From NCBI RefSeq assembly GCF_000520955.1, contig NZ_JACC01000020.1, positions 1 to 64,000 of the forward strand: DNA of 64,000 nucleotides. The letters run 5' to 3'. The notes below the pieces were generated by a model that saw only the letters and a list, made by a program, of their open reading frames with translations, made no database searches and was not told the origin of the DNA. The first letter of the stretch is position 1, and each line of letters begins with the position of its first letter. Shown here piece after piece: positions 35,933-45,172 of this stretch. Both the position numbers and the translations under genes were made by a program. The DNA is from Aquimarina pacifica (GTDB taxonomy: Bacteria; Bacteroidota; Bacteroidia; Flavobacteriales; Flavobacteriaceae).

Positions 35933-37108
35933 TTATTCTACAGATGTCCCAATATTAGAACTTGACACCTTTTTGGACTTCATGTACTCTGATGGAGTCA
36001 TTCCTGTCTGTTTTTTAAAAATTCTATTAAATGAAGATTTACTATTAAAACCGACACTTAATGCTATTCCCAATAATGTTAAATGACTATATAGATTAGA
36101 ATTCGCTCTTTTTTTAAACTCATTCACACGATACTCGTTAATAAATGTATAGAAATTGACTTCCTTCTCCTGATTAATTAATTTAGAAATCGAATGTGGA
36201 GTAGTATGAAGCATTGTTGCCAAATTATGAACCTTTAGATCCGGGTCTAAATACGGTTTTTCGTTTTCCATAAGCAATAACAATGAGGTTATTGACGCAT
36301 CAATCTGATCCGTCTGTTTTTCTTTATCAAACCTTAACTTAGATGTATCAAAAACATAGAATAATTTTTCTGGTTGTTTAATCGCTATAAAGACAATATA
36401 ATGAATAAAAAATGTGGTTGCCAAATGAGTAACTGCTTCCGTTTTACTGGCTGATATACCAAACATAGATGCTATAAAACCTGTAGCAATGGTTGCCAAT
36501 AAAAAACATAAATAAAAATTAGTGAATCGACGTAGCCAATCAATAAAGTCTATAAAAGTATTTGAAGAATATTGTTTATACGTACTCCCTGCTTTTTTCA
36601 GAAGAAATATTGAAATAATAATATAGATTAGTTTCGGTTCACTCATTAAAACACCACGAATCAAATCTCTAATTCTAAACGATTCGACACCATACCTATG
36701 TCCAAACCATAATTCCTCTATCAGTAATGTTTTTTCGAAAAAAGGAAGTGTATAAAAAGGGAGTGTGGTATAAAAAACATAGAGTGCCGGAATCACATGT
36801 AATATATCATACCACTTAAATGATCTTTTGGGGTTTAATAAAAAAAGAACAAAAAAATAAAATGCGGGGCATACCAATCTATTCAGTGGATAAAAAACTA
36901 AGACCGAATGAGGAATAGATGTATATAATCCGCTAAATACTACAAAACTTGTAAAAATATTCCCTGAATATATACTCACTACTATCGCGAGCATTATGTT
37001 TGCTTTTGTAGTACCTTTCTTAATAAACAATAGTATATATGACAGCATTATCCCCTGGAGCACTCCAATTCCTATAAGGGGAATAATAAATGTAAAAGCA
37101 TTGGACAT
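35933..37108 (-). CDS. Membrane-embedded AraC-family transcriptional regulator
   Basis: 391 residues. Seven or so hydrophobic segments fill residues 5-245, followed by an AraC-type DNA-binding domain (about 285-380) with TTPHSISKLINQE and IALSVGFNSKSSFNRIFKKQTGMTPSEYM. This layout is common in Flavobacteriia, with the membrane part as the presumed sensor. The downstream lipoprotein gene may be a target. The signal is unknown. Confidence 0.85.
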   Translation of the reverse strand: MSNAFTFIIPLIGIGVLQGIMLSYILLFIKKGTTKANIMLAIVVSIYSGNIFTSFVVFSGLYTSIPHSVLVFYPLNRLVCPAFYFFVLFLLNPKRSFKWYDILHVIPALYVFYTTLPFYTLPFFEKTLLIEELWFGHRYGVESFRIRDLIRGVLMSEPKLIYIIISIFLLKKAGSTYKQYSSNTFIDFIDWLRRFTNFYLCFLLATIATGFIASMFGISASKTEAVTHLATTFFIHYIVFIAIKQPEKLFYVFDTSKLRFDKEKQTDQIDASITSLLLLMENEKPYLDPDLKVHNLATMLHTTPHSISKLINQEKEVNFYTFINEYRVNEFKKRANSNLYSHLTLLGIALSVGFNSKSSFNRIFKKQTGMTPSEYMKSKKVSSSNIGTSVE

Positions 37109-37416
37109 TTAGATCTAAGATTGACAACGTAATTTTTACTGATCTAAAGATATAATGTTTATGTCTATAAAGGAAGGTGTGAAGTACAAAACTTGGGATG
37201 TATACTATCCGAAATTACAAACTGTTGTAAAATAAAAAAAGGTGGAAAATCCACCTTTTTTTGCCCCAAATCTACCATGAACTTAACCTACTTATGCTAT
37301 GGCTCTGCTAATATAAAGCGTTATTTCATAGTGGAAAAATGTTTTAGACGAAAAGCTAATATACTTGTTGAACTACACAAATTAACCCTTTTTAACAACT
37401 TTTAATTTTGTGATTT
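37109..37416. other. 308-base gap between the AraC gene and the PurF-type gene
   Basis: It holds the terminator at 37234-37262 and nothing else that I can support. A 70-codon plus-strand frame crosses the terminator and has no recognisable features. Confidence 0.5.
37234..37262 (-). terminator. Rho-independent terminator after the PurF-type gene
   Basis: GGTGG / CCACC stem flanked by runs of seven A and seven T, so it can work in both directions. It lies 155 bases after the PurF-type stop codon. Confidence 0.8.
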
Positions 37417-39315
37417 CTAGTAAGCTCTTTCGTTTTTTCCTTCGTAAAAATTTATAAAAGCCTTATTCACGACTCTATTTCCTCCTACTGTCGGATAATC
37501 TCCTGTAAAATACCAATCTCCCAAGTTTTTGGGACATGCTTTATGAAGGTTATCGACTGTTTGATAGATAATTCTTACCTCAGCATTTACCGTGTCATCA
37601 CTCAATAATTCTGCGATTTTATCACTTATTTCTTGATCTTCAAATCCTTGGTAAATTTCTTTTACAAAATTCTGAACTTCTTTATCTTCTAACTTTTCTT
37701 GTGCTTTACATTTTTCGTATACCTGTTCTACAAGATCATAGTTCCCATTTTCTTTTAATAATGCCAATGCCGCCTTAAAAGCTATCAATCCTTCCATATT
37801 GGCCATATCGATACCATAACAATCAGGATAGCGTATTTGCGGTGCAGAAGAAACTACAACAATTTTCTTAGGTTTTAGTCTATCGAGCATTTTTATAATA
37901 CTCTTTTTTAGTGTCGTCCCTCTTACAATACTATCATCAATTATAACAAGGTTATCTTCTTTTTTGACCACCCCATAGGTTACATCATATACGTGAGCTA
38001 CTAAATCATCTCTACTACTATCTTCGGTAATAAAAGTTCTTAGTTTAGCATCCTTGATTGCCAACTTTTCTGTTCTCAATCTTGAAGAAAGAATTTCTGA
38101 CAATCGCTCATCTGTTAATGTATCTTTTTCTGATAAGATGGTTTCATTTTTTTGCTTATTCAACTCATCCTGGGCCGCCTCAACCATCCCATAAAAAGAG
38201 GTTTCGGCAGTATTAGGAATAAATGAAAAGACTGTGTTTACAGTATCATGATCGATTTCTTGTAATACCTGAGGCATAAGTAATTTACCAAGTTCTTTTC
38301 TTTCCTTATAAATTTCGGCATCACTCCCTCTAGAAAAATAAATTCGCTCAAAAGAACACGCTTTGCGCTCTAGCGGATCCATAATTTTCTGAATAGACGT
38401 ATCCCCATCTTTCTTAACTATGATTGCTTTTCCTGGCTCTAACTCTAGCACTTTGTCAAAAGCTACATTAAATACGGTTTGTATCACGGGTCTTTCTGAA
38501 GCTACCACTACTACTTCGTCGTCCTTATAATAATAGGTAGGTCTGATCCCTGCTGGATCTCTAAGAATAAAAGCATCTCCGTGCCCCAACATTCCTGCCA
38601 TTGCATACCCACCATCCCAATCTCTAGATGACTTCTTAAGAATTTTAGCAACATTGAGTCTATCTACTATTTCGGGAGAAGCATCAATTTTATTAAATCC
38701 TTCTTTTTTAAGTTTCTTATACAACTTTGCCACTTCAGAATCCAAAAAGTGACCTATTTTTTCCATTACTGTAACAGTATCAACCTTGTCTTTGGGGTGT
38801 TGGCCAAGTCGCACCAAATTATCAAATAAAACCCCATTGTTAGTCATATTAAAGTTACCCGCAACAATAAGATTACGATGCATCCAATTGTTTTGTCTTA
38901 AAAACGGATGAACACTCTCTACACTATTTTTCCCAAAAGTACCATACCGCACATGTCCTAAAAGTACTTCTCCTATATATGGGATATTATTTTTCTGTAG
39001 TTCGACATCTTCTGCATATTCTGGATTCTCTGTAAGCGATTTATTAATTCTATCATTTATCTGCGAGAATATATGTTGTATCGGTTGTGATTCACTTGAT
39101 CGTACTCGACTTATATATCGCTGACCAGGTGCCATATCTAATTTAATACTTGCAAACCCTGCTCCATCCTGACCACGATTATGTTGTTTTTCCATCATTA
39201 GATACATTTTATTTACGCCATAAAATGCACTTCCGTATTTTTCTTTATAATACTCTAATGGCTTTAATAACCGTATAAATGCGATACCGCATTCGTGTTT
39301 TAACTCATCACTCAT
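37417..39315 (-). CDS. Amidophosphoribosyltransferase-type protein (PurF family)
   Basis: 632 residues. PurF joins glutamine-derived ammonia to PRPP at the first committed step of purine synthesis. An N-terminal glutamine amidotransferase domain starts after an 8-residue propeptide, with nucleophile C9 (HECGIAF), RGQDGAG and GHVRYGTFG. A type I phosphoribosyltransferase domain carries VIIDDSIVRGTT (about 455-466). It is clearly longer than the usual 470-510 residues; the extra length is spread through the insert after residue 370 and the C-terminal tail (about 530-632). Some Flavobacteriia carry a second PurF, so this may be a paralogue. It is followed on the minus strand by its own terminator. 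Confidence 0.85.
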   Translation of the reverse strand: MSDELKHECGIAFIRLLKPLEYYKEKYGSAFYGVNKMYLMMEKQHNRGQDGAGFASIKLDMAPGQRYISRVRSSESQPIQHIFSQINDRINKSLTENPEYAEDVELQKNNIPYIGEVLLGHVRYGTFGKNSVESVHPFLRQNNWMHRNLIVAGNFNMTNNGVLFDNLVRLGQHPKDKVDTVTVMEKIGHFLDSEVAKLYKKLKKEGFNKIDASPEIVDRLNVAKILKKSSRDWDGGYAMAGMLGHGDAFILRDPAGIRPTYYYKDDEVVVVASERPVIQTVFNVAFDKVLELEPGKAIIVKKDGDTSIQKIMDPLERKACSFERIYFSRGSDAEIYKERKELGKLLMPQVLQEIDHDTVNTVFSFIPNTAETSFYGMVEAAQDELNKQKNETILSEKDTLTDERLSEILSSRLRTEKLAIKDAKLRTFITEDSSRDDLVAHVYDVTYGVVKKEDNLVIIDDSIVRGTTLKKSIIKMLDRLKPKKIVVVSSAPQIRYPDCYGIDMANMEGLIAFKAALALLKENGNYDLVEQVYEKCKAQEKLEDKEVQNFVKEIYQGFEDQEISDKIAELLSDDTVNAEVRIIYQTVDNLHKACPKNLGDWYFTGDYPTVGGNRVVNKAFINFYEGKNERAY

Positions 39316-39362
39316 TGTATTCCAAAAATTCTAAATGTTGTTGTGTTCAGTAAACAATAATT

Positions 39363-39393
39363 AAAAAAGCCTCAAAAACATTTGTTTTGAGGC
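39363..39393 (-). terminator. Terminator between the PfkB and PurF-type genes
   Basis: GCCTCAAAA / TTTTGAGGC stem with a 7-base loop, followed on the minus strand by a six-T run. It lies at the start of the PfkB-PurF boundary: the hairpin sits between the PurF-type start codon and the PfkB stop codon, so it should block read-through from PurF into PfkB. Confidence 0.65.
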
Positions 39394-39406
39394 AATTACT
39401 TTTATA

Positions 39407-40333
39407 TCAAGACAATTCTATTTCGAATTGAGTTAATTCCTTAAACTGTTGAAGGCGCTTCTGAACCTCCTCCCGTTTCAGGTTTTCCATTCGTTCTGTT
39501 CCAAATTTTTCTACACAAAAAGATGCTAGATTAGAAGCATGAACAATTGCTTTTTTCATATTCTCAAATGTTATGTCATCAGTTTTGGTAAGAAACCCTG
39601 TAAAACCTCCTGCAAAAGTATCTCCTGCTCCTGTTGGGTCGAAGACTTCTTCTAATGGCAATGCAGGTGCAAAGAAAATTTGTTCGTTATGAAATAATAG
39701 CGCTCCATGCTCTCCCTTTTTGATCACCACATATTTTGGTCCCATTTTTTCGATAGCCCTTGCTGCTTTTACCAGAGAATACTCTCCGCTTAGCTGTCGT
39801 GCTTCTTCATCATTAATAGTAATTACATCAACTTTGGCAATCACTTTTAATAAATCTTCTAAGGCACTATCCATCCAAAAATTCATGGTGTCTAATACAA
39901 CTAACTTTGGTTTTTTTGTTAATTGCTCAAGAACTCCTAATTGAACAATAGGATGCAAATTGCCTAACATGACAATCTCAGCATCTTTGTAATCATTAGG
40001 TACGATAGGGTTGAAATCTGCCAATACATTTAATTGAGTTTCTAATGTATCTCTAGAATTTAAATCATTGTGATATTTACCACTCCAAAAAAAGGTTTTT
40101 CCACCTTTTACAATTTCTATACCCGAAGTGTCAATATTTTTTTCTTCTAGTTTGTTAAGGTATTCTAATGGAAAATCTTCACCTACTACAGAAACTATAG
40201 CAGAAGGAATATTAAAATTAGAAGCAGACAATCCAATATATGGAGCCGCTCCTCCAACAATCTTATTTGTTTTTCCGAAAGGTGTTTCGATAGCATCAAA
40301 GGCAATAGAGCCTACAATAAGTAATTTGCTCAT
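39407..40333 (-). CDS. PfkB-family sugar or nucleoside kinase
   Basis: 308 residues, ribokinase fold, cytoplasmic. The substrate glycine pair is GGAAPYIGLS (about 27-36), and the anion hole and catalytic aspartate lie in DPTGAGDTFAGGF (about 232-244). It phosphorylates a sugar or nucleoside with ATP. The purine-pathway neighbour hints at a nucleoside, but the substrate cannot be read from sequence. A TATATTTG element lies upstream at 40356-40363 on the minus strand, with no well-spaced -33 element. Confidence 0.85.
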   Translation of the reverse strand: MSKLLIVGSIAFDAIETPFGKTNKIVGGAAPYIGLSASNFNIPSAIVSVVGEDFPLEYLNKLEEKNIDTSGIEIVKGGKTFFWSGKYHNDLNSRDTLETQLNVLADFNPIVPNDYKDAEIVMLGNLHPIVQLGVLEQLTKKPKLVVLDTMNFWMDSALEDLLKVIAKVDVITINDEEARQLSGEYSLVKAARAIEKMGPKYVVIKKGEHGALLFHNEQIFFAPALPLEEVFDPTGAGDTFAGGFTGFLTKTDDITFENMKKAIVHASNLASFCVEKFGTERMENLKREEVQKRLQQFKELTQFEIELS

Positions 40334-40547
40334 AAAATAGCATTATATTTTTGTGCAAATATACGTTTTTGAAATTCCAAATCTAACGATACTAATCCTT
40401 AAAATGGTCTTTTACTTAATTATTAACTATATCAATCAAAAGCAATAGTGTAGGGTATGGCTATAAAAGTAATCCTTATGTTATGGTAAAATTGTTACGG
40501 TATTTTTTAATTTCAATCACTTCTTAATGAGATTGTTATTACTATCT

Positions 40548-41183
40548 CTATTTTCTACCAAAATCTGCAGGTATTTCTCCCCAAGCTTTTGTTTCCCATT
40601 TTACTATAGTGGTTGTATATGTGTTTTCTTTGAGCCAAATACTGGCGCGATCTACTAGATCAAATACTTCTTGATTTTTGGGTGTCCTTTTTAATTTTGT
40701 TTTACAAACTTTTTGTTTTACCCAACCTATAGCAATTTTAGAATCAGAATAAATAATTCGATCACTGTTTTTTTTCTTAAGATATGCTAATCCATGTACC
40801 AAAGCCAGAAACTCTCCTATATTATTTGTTCCCTGATTAAAAGGGCCTTGATGAAATAACTGCTTTTGAGTTTGGGTATCTACTCCTCTGTATTCCATCT
40901 TACCAGGATTTCCGCTAGAAGCAGCATCTACGGCAATCGAATATAAATTAGGCTCTCCTATTTTTTCTAGCTGCGCAGCAGTTAATGTTTTTTTGGGTTT
41001 TGTTTTCCCTTTATAATCCTCATAATTGCCATTGTATGCTTTTTTTGCAATATCAAAAGAATCAAAAGACTTATATTTTGCATTCGTATATCCTGATACT
41101 GCAGCTTTGCAATCATTCCATTTGGTATAAATTCCTGGCTTATGACCTTCCCAGACCACATAAAATTTTTCTTTCTTTGCCAT
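40548..41183 (-). CDS. Ribonuclease H with N-terminal viroplasmin (caulimovirus-type) domain
   Basis: 211 residues. An N-terminal RNA/DNA-hybrid-binding domain (about 5-52, with YVVWEGHKPGIYTKW) is followed by an RNase HI domain (about 80-211), with catalytic D86 (AVDAASSGNPG), E124 (NNIGEFLAL) and D147 (IYSDSKIA). It degrades RNA in RNA-DNA hybrids during replication and repair. A single gene; the RNA element at 41242-41318 lies just upstream. Confidence 0.9.
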   Translation of the reverse strand: MAKKEKFYVVWEGHKPGIYTKWNDCKAAVSGYTNAKYKSFDSFDIAKKAYNGNYEDYKGKTKPKKTLTAAQLEKIGEPNLYSIAVDAASSGNPGKMEYRGVDTQTQKQLFHQGPFNQGTNNIGEFLALVHGLAYLKKKNSDRIIYSDSKIAIGWVKQKVCKTKLKRTPKNQEVFDLVDRASIWLKENTYTTTIVKWETKAWGEIPADFGRK

Positions 41184-41241
41184 CTATTAATGAGGTTATT
41201 ATTAATTGATCGTTATTAAGATAGACCATCTACTGATTTTT

Positions 41242-41318
41242 GCGTTAGGGATAGTAGTGAAAATCCCACAACTCACCATAGTGAGTGAGGAATTGCAGCG
41301 TATAGCCCGCTCGAACGC
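41242..41318 (+). ncRNA. Structured RNA element resembling the Flavo-1 motif
   Basis: An outer GCGTT / AACGC stem encloses three smaller helices: GGGAT...ATCCC, a CTCAC / GTGAG hairpin, and a GG...CC helix containing TTGCAGCGTATAGCC. The GNAG-type internal loops in the first and third helices are alike. From memory, this arrangement matches the Flavo-1 RNA of Flavobacteria. It lies in the 208-base gap between purN and the RNase H gene and holds no open frame. The name is tentative; the secondary structure is directly visible. Confidence 0.5.
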
Positions 41319-41391
41319 CATAATTAGGACATTTCTTTACCCTAGAACCACCTTATATATATTGTTATCAATATGAATTCATGTAGTTCGA

Positions 41392-41976
41392 TTACTTTTT
41401 AGTTTTATCTTTCGAAAAAAGTAGTTCTTCTATAACGATCGGAAAATGTTTATATTCTAATTGATGAATTGCATTAGCAACGTCCTCTGCCGAATCTGTT
41501 TCTTTGACTGGCGTTTTTGCCTGAAAAATAATGGCTCCTTCGTCATAATGTTCATTTACATAATGTATTGTTATACCACTTTCTTTTTCTTTATTTCGAA
41601 CAACTGCTTCATGAACATGGTGCCCATACATTCCTTTTCCACCGTATTTGGGTAATAAAGCAGGATGAATATTAATTACCTTATTTGGAAAGACATCTAT
41701 AATCTTTTTTGGAAATATCCATAAAAATCCTGCCAATATAATCAGATCTGGTTTGGCATCTTTTAGGATATGAAGCACTTCACTGGTGTCATAAAATGAC
41801 GTTCTGTCAAAGTGTAACGCCTTCACATTGAGGCCATGAGCTCTTTTTAGGACTTTGGCACGCAGGTTGTTAGAAAACACATGAGTAACCTCTGCAATTT
41901 TTTGCTCATGAAAGTATTTAATTATATTCTCGGCATTAGTACCAGAGCCGGAAGCAAAAATTACGATACGCTTCAT
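41392..41976 (-). CDS. purN: Phosphoribosylglycinamide formyltransferase
   Basis: 194 residues. It transfers a formyl group from 10-formyl-tetrahydrofolate to glycinamide ribonucleotide in purine synthesis. The phosphate loop is ASGSGTNAENI (8-18). Catalytic N102, H104 and D145 lie in INIHPALLPKYGG and NEHYDEGAIIFQ. Length is normal for the family. It is divergent from acpP, as in many Flavobacteriia. Confidence 0.92.
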   Translation of the reverse strand: MKRIVIFASGSGTNAENIIKYFHEQKIAEVTHVFSNNLRAKVLKRAHGLNVKALHFDRTSFYDTSEVLHILKDAKPDLIILAGFLWIFPKKIIDVFPNKVINIHPALLPKYGGKGMYGHHVHEAVVRNKEKESGITIHYVNEHYDEGAIIFQAKTPVKETDSAEDVANAIHQLEYKHFPIVIEELLFSKDKTKK

Positions 41977-42092
41977 AGTATAATATGATTGTTAATTAGA
42001 GAGTACAAAAAAAACTATTATTATTCATTTTTAGGTAGCAAAAACCCAATACTTCGTTATATTTGATAAATTACAAATACATTTTTAAGGGA

Positions 42093-42126
42093 TTGTGGGG
42101 TTTTAAAATAAAGTTTTTTATTTTTG
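42093..42126 (+). promoter_or_regulatory. Promoter of the acpP-fabF-rnc operon
   Basis: TTG at 42093-42095, a 23-base spacer and TATTTTTG at 42119-42126 fit the -33 / -7 TAnnTTTG pattern, with the ATG 31 bases further on. Confidence 0.6.
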
Positions 42127-42157
42127 CCACCTAATTTAAAAATTAAAATTAAACATT

Positions 42158-42391
42158 ATGTCGGACATTGCATCAAGAGTAAAAGCGATAATCGTTGACA
42201 AATTAGGAGTAGACGAAAACGAAGTTGTAAGCGAAGCTAGCTTCACAAACGACTTAGGCGCTGATTCGTTAGACACTGTAGAATTGATTATGGAATTCGA
42301 AAAAGAATTTGATATTCAGATTCCAGATGATCAAGCTGAAAACATTGCAACAGTTGGTCAAGCAATATCATATATTGAAGACGCAAAATAA
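42158..42391 (+). CDS. acpP: Acyl carrier protein
   Basis: 77 residues, acidic. It carries growing acyl chains on a phosphopantetheine arm attached at S37 in [12 protein letters not shown]. First gene of an operon with fabF (17 bases downstream) and rnc. Confidence 0.96.
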   Translation: MSDIASRVKAIIVDKLGVDENEVVSEASFTNDLGADSLDTVELIMEFEKEFDIQIPDDQAENIATVGQAISYIEDAK

Positions 42392-42408
42392 TAACTACAC
42401 GACAAAAT

Positions 42409-43662
42409 ATGAGCCTTAAGCGAGTTGTAGTCACAGGACTGGGTGCTTTAACACCTATTGGTAACAATATTAGTGAATATTGGCAAGGATTGTCAAACGG
42501 AAAGAGCGGTTGCGCCCCTATAACTTATTTTGATACTGAAAAATTCAAGACTAAATTTGCTTGTGAAGTCAAAAATTATTCTCCCACAGATTATTTTGAT
42601 AGAAAAGAAGCACGCAAACTTGATAAATTTGCGCAGTATGCTATTATATCTTCTGAAGAAGCTATACAGGATGCTGCCATTGACCTTGAGAAGGTTGACA
42701 AGTTCAGAGTTGGTGTAATTTGGGGTGCAGGAATCGGAGGAATAGAAACATTTCAGCAAGAAGTACTTAATTTTGCAGATGGGGATGGAACACCACGTTT
42801 TAATCCATTTTTTATTCCGAAAATGATTGCTGATATCGCTCCAGGACATATTTCTATTAGAAATGGTTTTATGGGACCTAACTATACTACCGTTTCTGCA
42901 TGTGCCTCTTCTGCCAATGCGATGATAGATGCCTTAAACTACATTCGTTTAGGACATTGTGACATCATTATTACAGGTGGAAGCGAAGCAGCAGTAACAC
43001 AAGCTGGTATGGGAGGGTTTAATGCGATGCACGCGTTATCAACGAGAAATGAAAGTCCGGAAACAGCCTCTAGACCATTTGATGCAACCAGAGATGGTTT
43101 TGTCCTTGGTGAAGGTAGTGGGGCCTTAATTCTTGAAGAGTATGAACACGCAAAAGCACGAGGTGCTAAAATTTATGCCGAAGTCGTTGGAGGCGGTATG
43201 TCTAGTGATGCTTATCACATGACAGCTCCACATCCCGATGGGATAGGCGTAGAGCGTGTAATGATCAATTGTTTAAGAGATGCAGGTGTATCACCAGAAC
43301 AAGTAGATGCTATTAATACTCACGGAACATCAACTCCCTTAGGAGATGTTGCCGAATTAAAAGCAATTACAAAAGTTTTTGGAGCACACGCTTCTAATAT
43401 CAATATCAATTCAACAAAATCTATGACAGGTCATCTACTTGGTGCTGCCGGAGCTATTGAAGCCGTTGCTTCTATTCTTGCAATGCAACATGGTTTGGTG
43501 CCACCTACAATCAACCACACTACTGTGGATGAAAACATAGATTCTGCATTGAATTTGACATTAAACAAAGGACAAAAACGTGATATCACATATGCTATGA
43601 GTAATACCTTTGGTTTTGGAGGTCATAATGCGTGTGTATTATTTAAAAAATTGAACGAATAA
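42409..43662 (+). CDS. fabF: 3-oxoacyl-ACP synthase II
   Basis: 417 residues, cytoplasmic. It condenses malonyl-ACP with acyl-ACP to extend fatty acids. The catalytic triad is C165 (VSACASSA), H305 (NTHGTSTPLGD) and H342 (MTGHLLGAAG). Its stop codon overlaps the rnc start by one base (TAATG), giving translational coupling. Confidence 0.96.
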   Translation: MSLKRVVVTGLGALTPIGNNISEYWQGLSNGKSGCAPITYFDTEKFKTKFACEVKNYSPTDYFDRKEARKLDKFAQYAIISSEEAIQDAAIDLEKVDKFRVGVIWGAGIGGIETFQQEVLNFADGDGTPRFNPFFIPKMIADIAPGHISIRNGFMGPNYTTVSACASSANAMIDALNYIRLGHCDIIITGGSEAAVTQAGMGGFNAMHALSTRNESPETASRPFDATRDGFVLGEGSGALILEEYEHAKARGAKIYAEVVGGGMSSDAYHMTAPHPDGIGVERVMINCLRDAGVSPEQVDAINTHGTSTPLGDVAELKAITKVFGAHASNININSTKSMTGHLLGAAGAIEAVASILAMQHGLVPPTINHTTVDENIDSALNLTLNKGQKRDITYAMSNTFGFGGHNACVLFKKLNE

Positions 43663-44396
43663 TGAATGTTATTCGAAACATACTAAATTCCCGCTCTGAA
43701 AAGAACGGGAATTTTTTTGCCAAAATTCAAAAAATTCTGGGTTTCAAACCCAAAAGCATTCAACCTTATGAAAAGGCATTTACGCATCGTTCCTTAAATC
43801 TTAAGGATAAAAAAGGTAATGCTATTAATTTTGAAAGGTTAGAATTCTTGGGAGATGCCATGTTGAGTAGTGTTATCGCTTCACATCTATTTAGAGAAGT
43901 TCCTGAAGGCAATGAGGGATATCTTACCAAAATGAGAGCCAAAGTTGTTAGTAGAAAACACCTCAATGAACTAGGAAAAGATCTCAAACTTATTGAGTTA
44001 GTTAGAACAAATATTCCTAAATCCCAATTCGGAATCAATATTCATGGAAATCTTTTTGAAGCATTAATTGGTGCCATTTATTTGGATAGGGGATATCCTT
44101 ATTGTGAACGATTTATTAAAGAAGCGGTCATAAACCCCTATGTAGATATAGAAAGTCTCGAAGGTCAGGTTATTAGCTACAAAAGTCTCTTGATAGAATG
44201 GTGTCAAAAAGAAAAGAAAATATTCAACTACGAGGTCTATGAAGATACGGGCAAAGATGAAATTAAACATTTTGCCGTTAAGCTATGGATCAATGAAAAA
44301 GTTGTTGCAAAAGCTAGAGCAACCTCAAAGAAGAAAGCAGAAGAAAAAGCCTCGAAAAGAGCCTATTTTGCATTTCAAACAAAGATTTCTAAGTAA
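43662..44396 (+). CDS. rnc: Ribonuclease III
   Basis: 244 residues. It cleaves double-stranded RNA in rRNA processing and regulation. The catalytic signature is FERLEFLGDAML (about 62-73). A double-stranded RNA-binding domain follows (about 170-240). The start is set by the one-base overlap with fabF and by the conserved-looking RNILNSRSEKNG N-terminus. A terminator-like hairpin at 43685-43718 lies within its first codons. Confidence 0.94.
   Translation: MNVIRNILNSRSEKNGNFFAKIQKILGFKPKSIQPYEKAFTHRSLNLKDKKGNAINFERLEFLGDAMLSSVIASHLFREVPEGNEGYLTKMRAKVVSRKHLNELGKDLKLIELVRTNIPKSQFGINIHGNLFEALIGAIYLDRGYPYCERFIKEAVINPYVDIESLEGQVISYKSLLIEWCQKEKKIFNYEVYEDTGKDEIKHFAVKLWINEKVVAKARATSKKKAEEKASKRAYFAFQTKISK
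43685..43718 (+). promoter_or_regulatory. Terminator-like hairpin inside the start of rnc
   Basis: AAATTCCCG / CGGGAATTT (9 perfect pairs), then a C-A mismatch, three more pairs and a GAAA tetraloop, running straight into a seven-T run. It begins 23 bases after the first base of the rnc start codon. It could attenuate transcription after fabF or be an RNase III self-cleavage site. Confidence 0.6.
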
Positions 44397-44680
44397 TAGA
44401 GCGAATCTAAAATTCGTTACATATAATTTCAAATTTTATATTATATTTTATAAAATTATCAGCTTTATTCTTAATATTCTAACTCAATTAAAAATTTACA
44501 TTACTCATATTAGATTTATTCGATCTAAACAAGATATAATCACTTCGTTGTGCATAATTCCTGCAAACATGTATAAAAGATACTAACTAAATCGTTTTCG
44601 TTTGAATAACTTTATGTTTATTTAAACTTGCAGCACAATTTTATTTGTATATTTCCAGTTAATTTTGAAATAAAATCAAC

Positions 44681-45172
44681 GTGGCTGTTCAACGGTTAGT
44701 ATTAGATGCTTTTGCCGAGGATGATTATGAGCTCATTGCTATTCATTGTTCATTAGCTTCATACAGATTGGCTTTTTTATTAAATAAAAACTTAAATCTA
44801 AGGTTTTCTAGAAATAAAAAAGATATTCGTTTTGAATATAGCGATCTTATTGCCGATTTTCCGTTGTACCAATACGATGATCATTTTCAATATAACACAT
44901 ATAATCTTTTGGGAAATAAATTTCACACCAAAATATCATTAAAGAACCCTATTACTGAAGGATTGTTTTCTACCGTTGAGGATACATACGCCACGAAATA
45001 TTTAATTCCTGAATTAAAAAATGTAGATTATTTTCTGAAAATAGAAACGGAAAACACAGGTTTTTCGAGTAAAAATTTGCTAACGCATATCCTTACTATT
45101 TCACAAATTGTAACGGCTTATCCCGTAGAACATACTAAACTTAAATCGAAGAACAACTTAATATTTGAATAA
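44681..45172 (+). CDS. IPExxxVDY family protein
   Basis: 163 residues from a GTG start, with a TAATTTTG -7-like element at 44660-44667. It carries the family motif IPELKNVDY (109-117). Function is unknown; the family is typical of Bacteroidota and sits beside pyk, as here. Its stop codon overlaps the pyk start by one base. Confidence 0.85.
   Translation: MAVQRLVLDAFAEDDYELIAIHCSLASYRLAFLLNKNLNLRFSRNKKDIRFEYSDLIADFPLYQYDDHFQYNTYNLLGNKFHTKISLKNPITEGLFSTVEDTYATKYLIPELKNVDYFLKIETENTGFSSKNLLTHILTISQIVTAYPVEHTKLKSKNNLIFE

Noticed and set aside
37193..37405. 70-codon plus-strand open frame
   Set aside because: It runs through a rho-independent terminator hairpin, has no recognisable features and no start signals.
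41242..41318. Structured element considered as a tRNA
   Set aside because: No acceptor/anticodon/T-arm pattern and no CCA-type end; the helices fit a different RNA.
43685..43718. Simple operon terminator after fabF with rnc starting further downstream
   Set aside because: A later rnc start would lose the typical N-terminal residues; the one-base TAATG overlap and the family N-terminus support the early start, so the hairpin really lies inside the gene.
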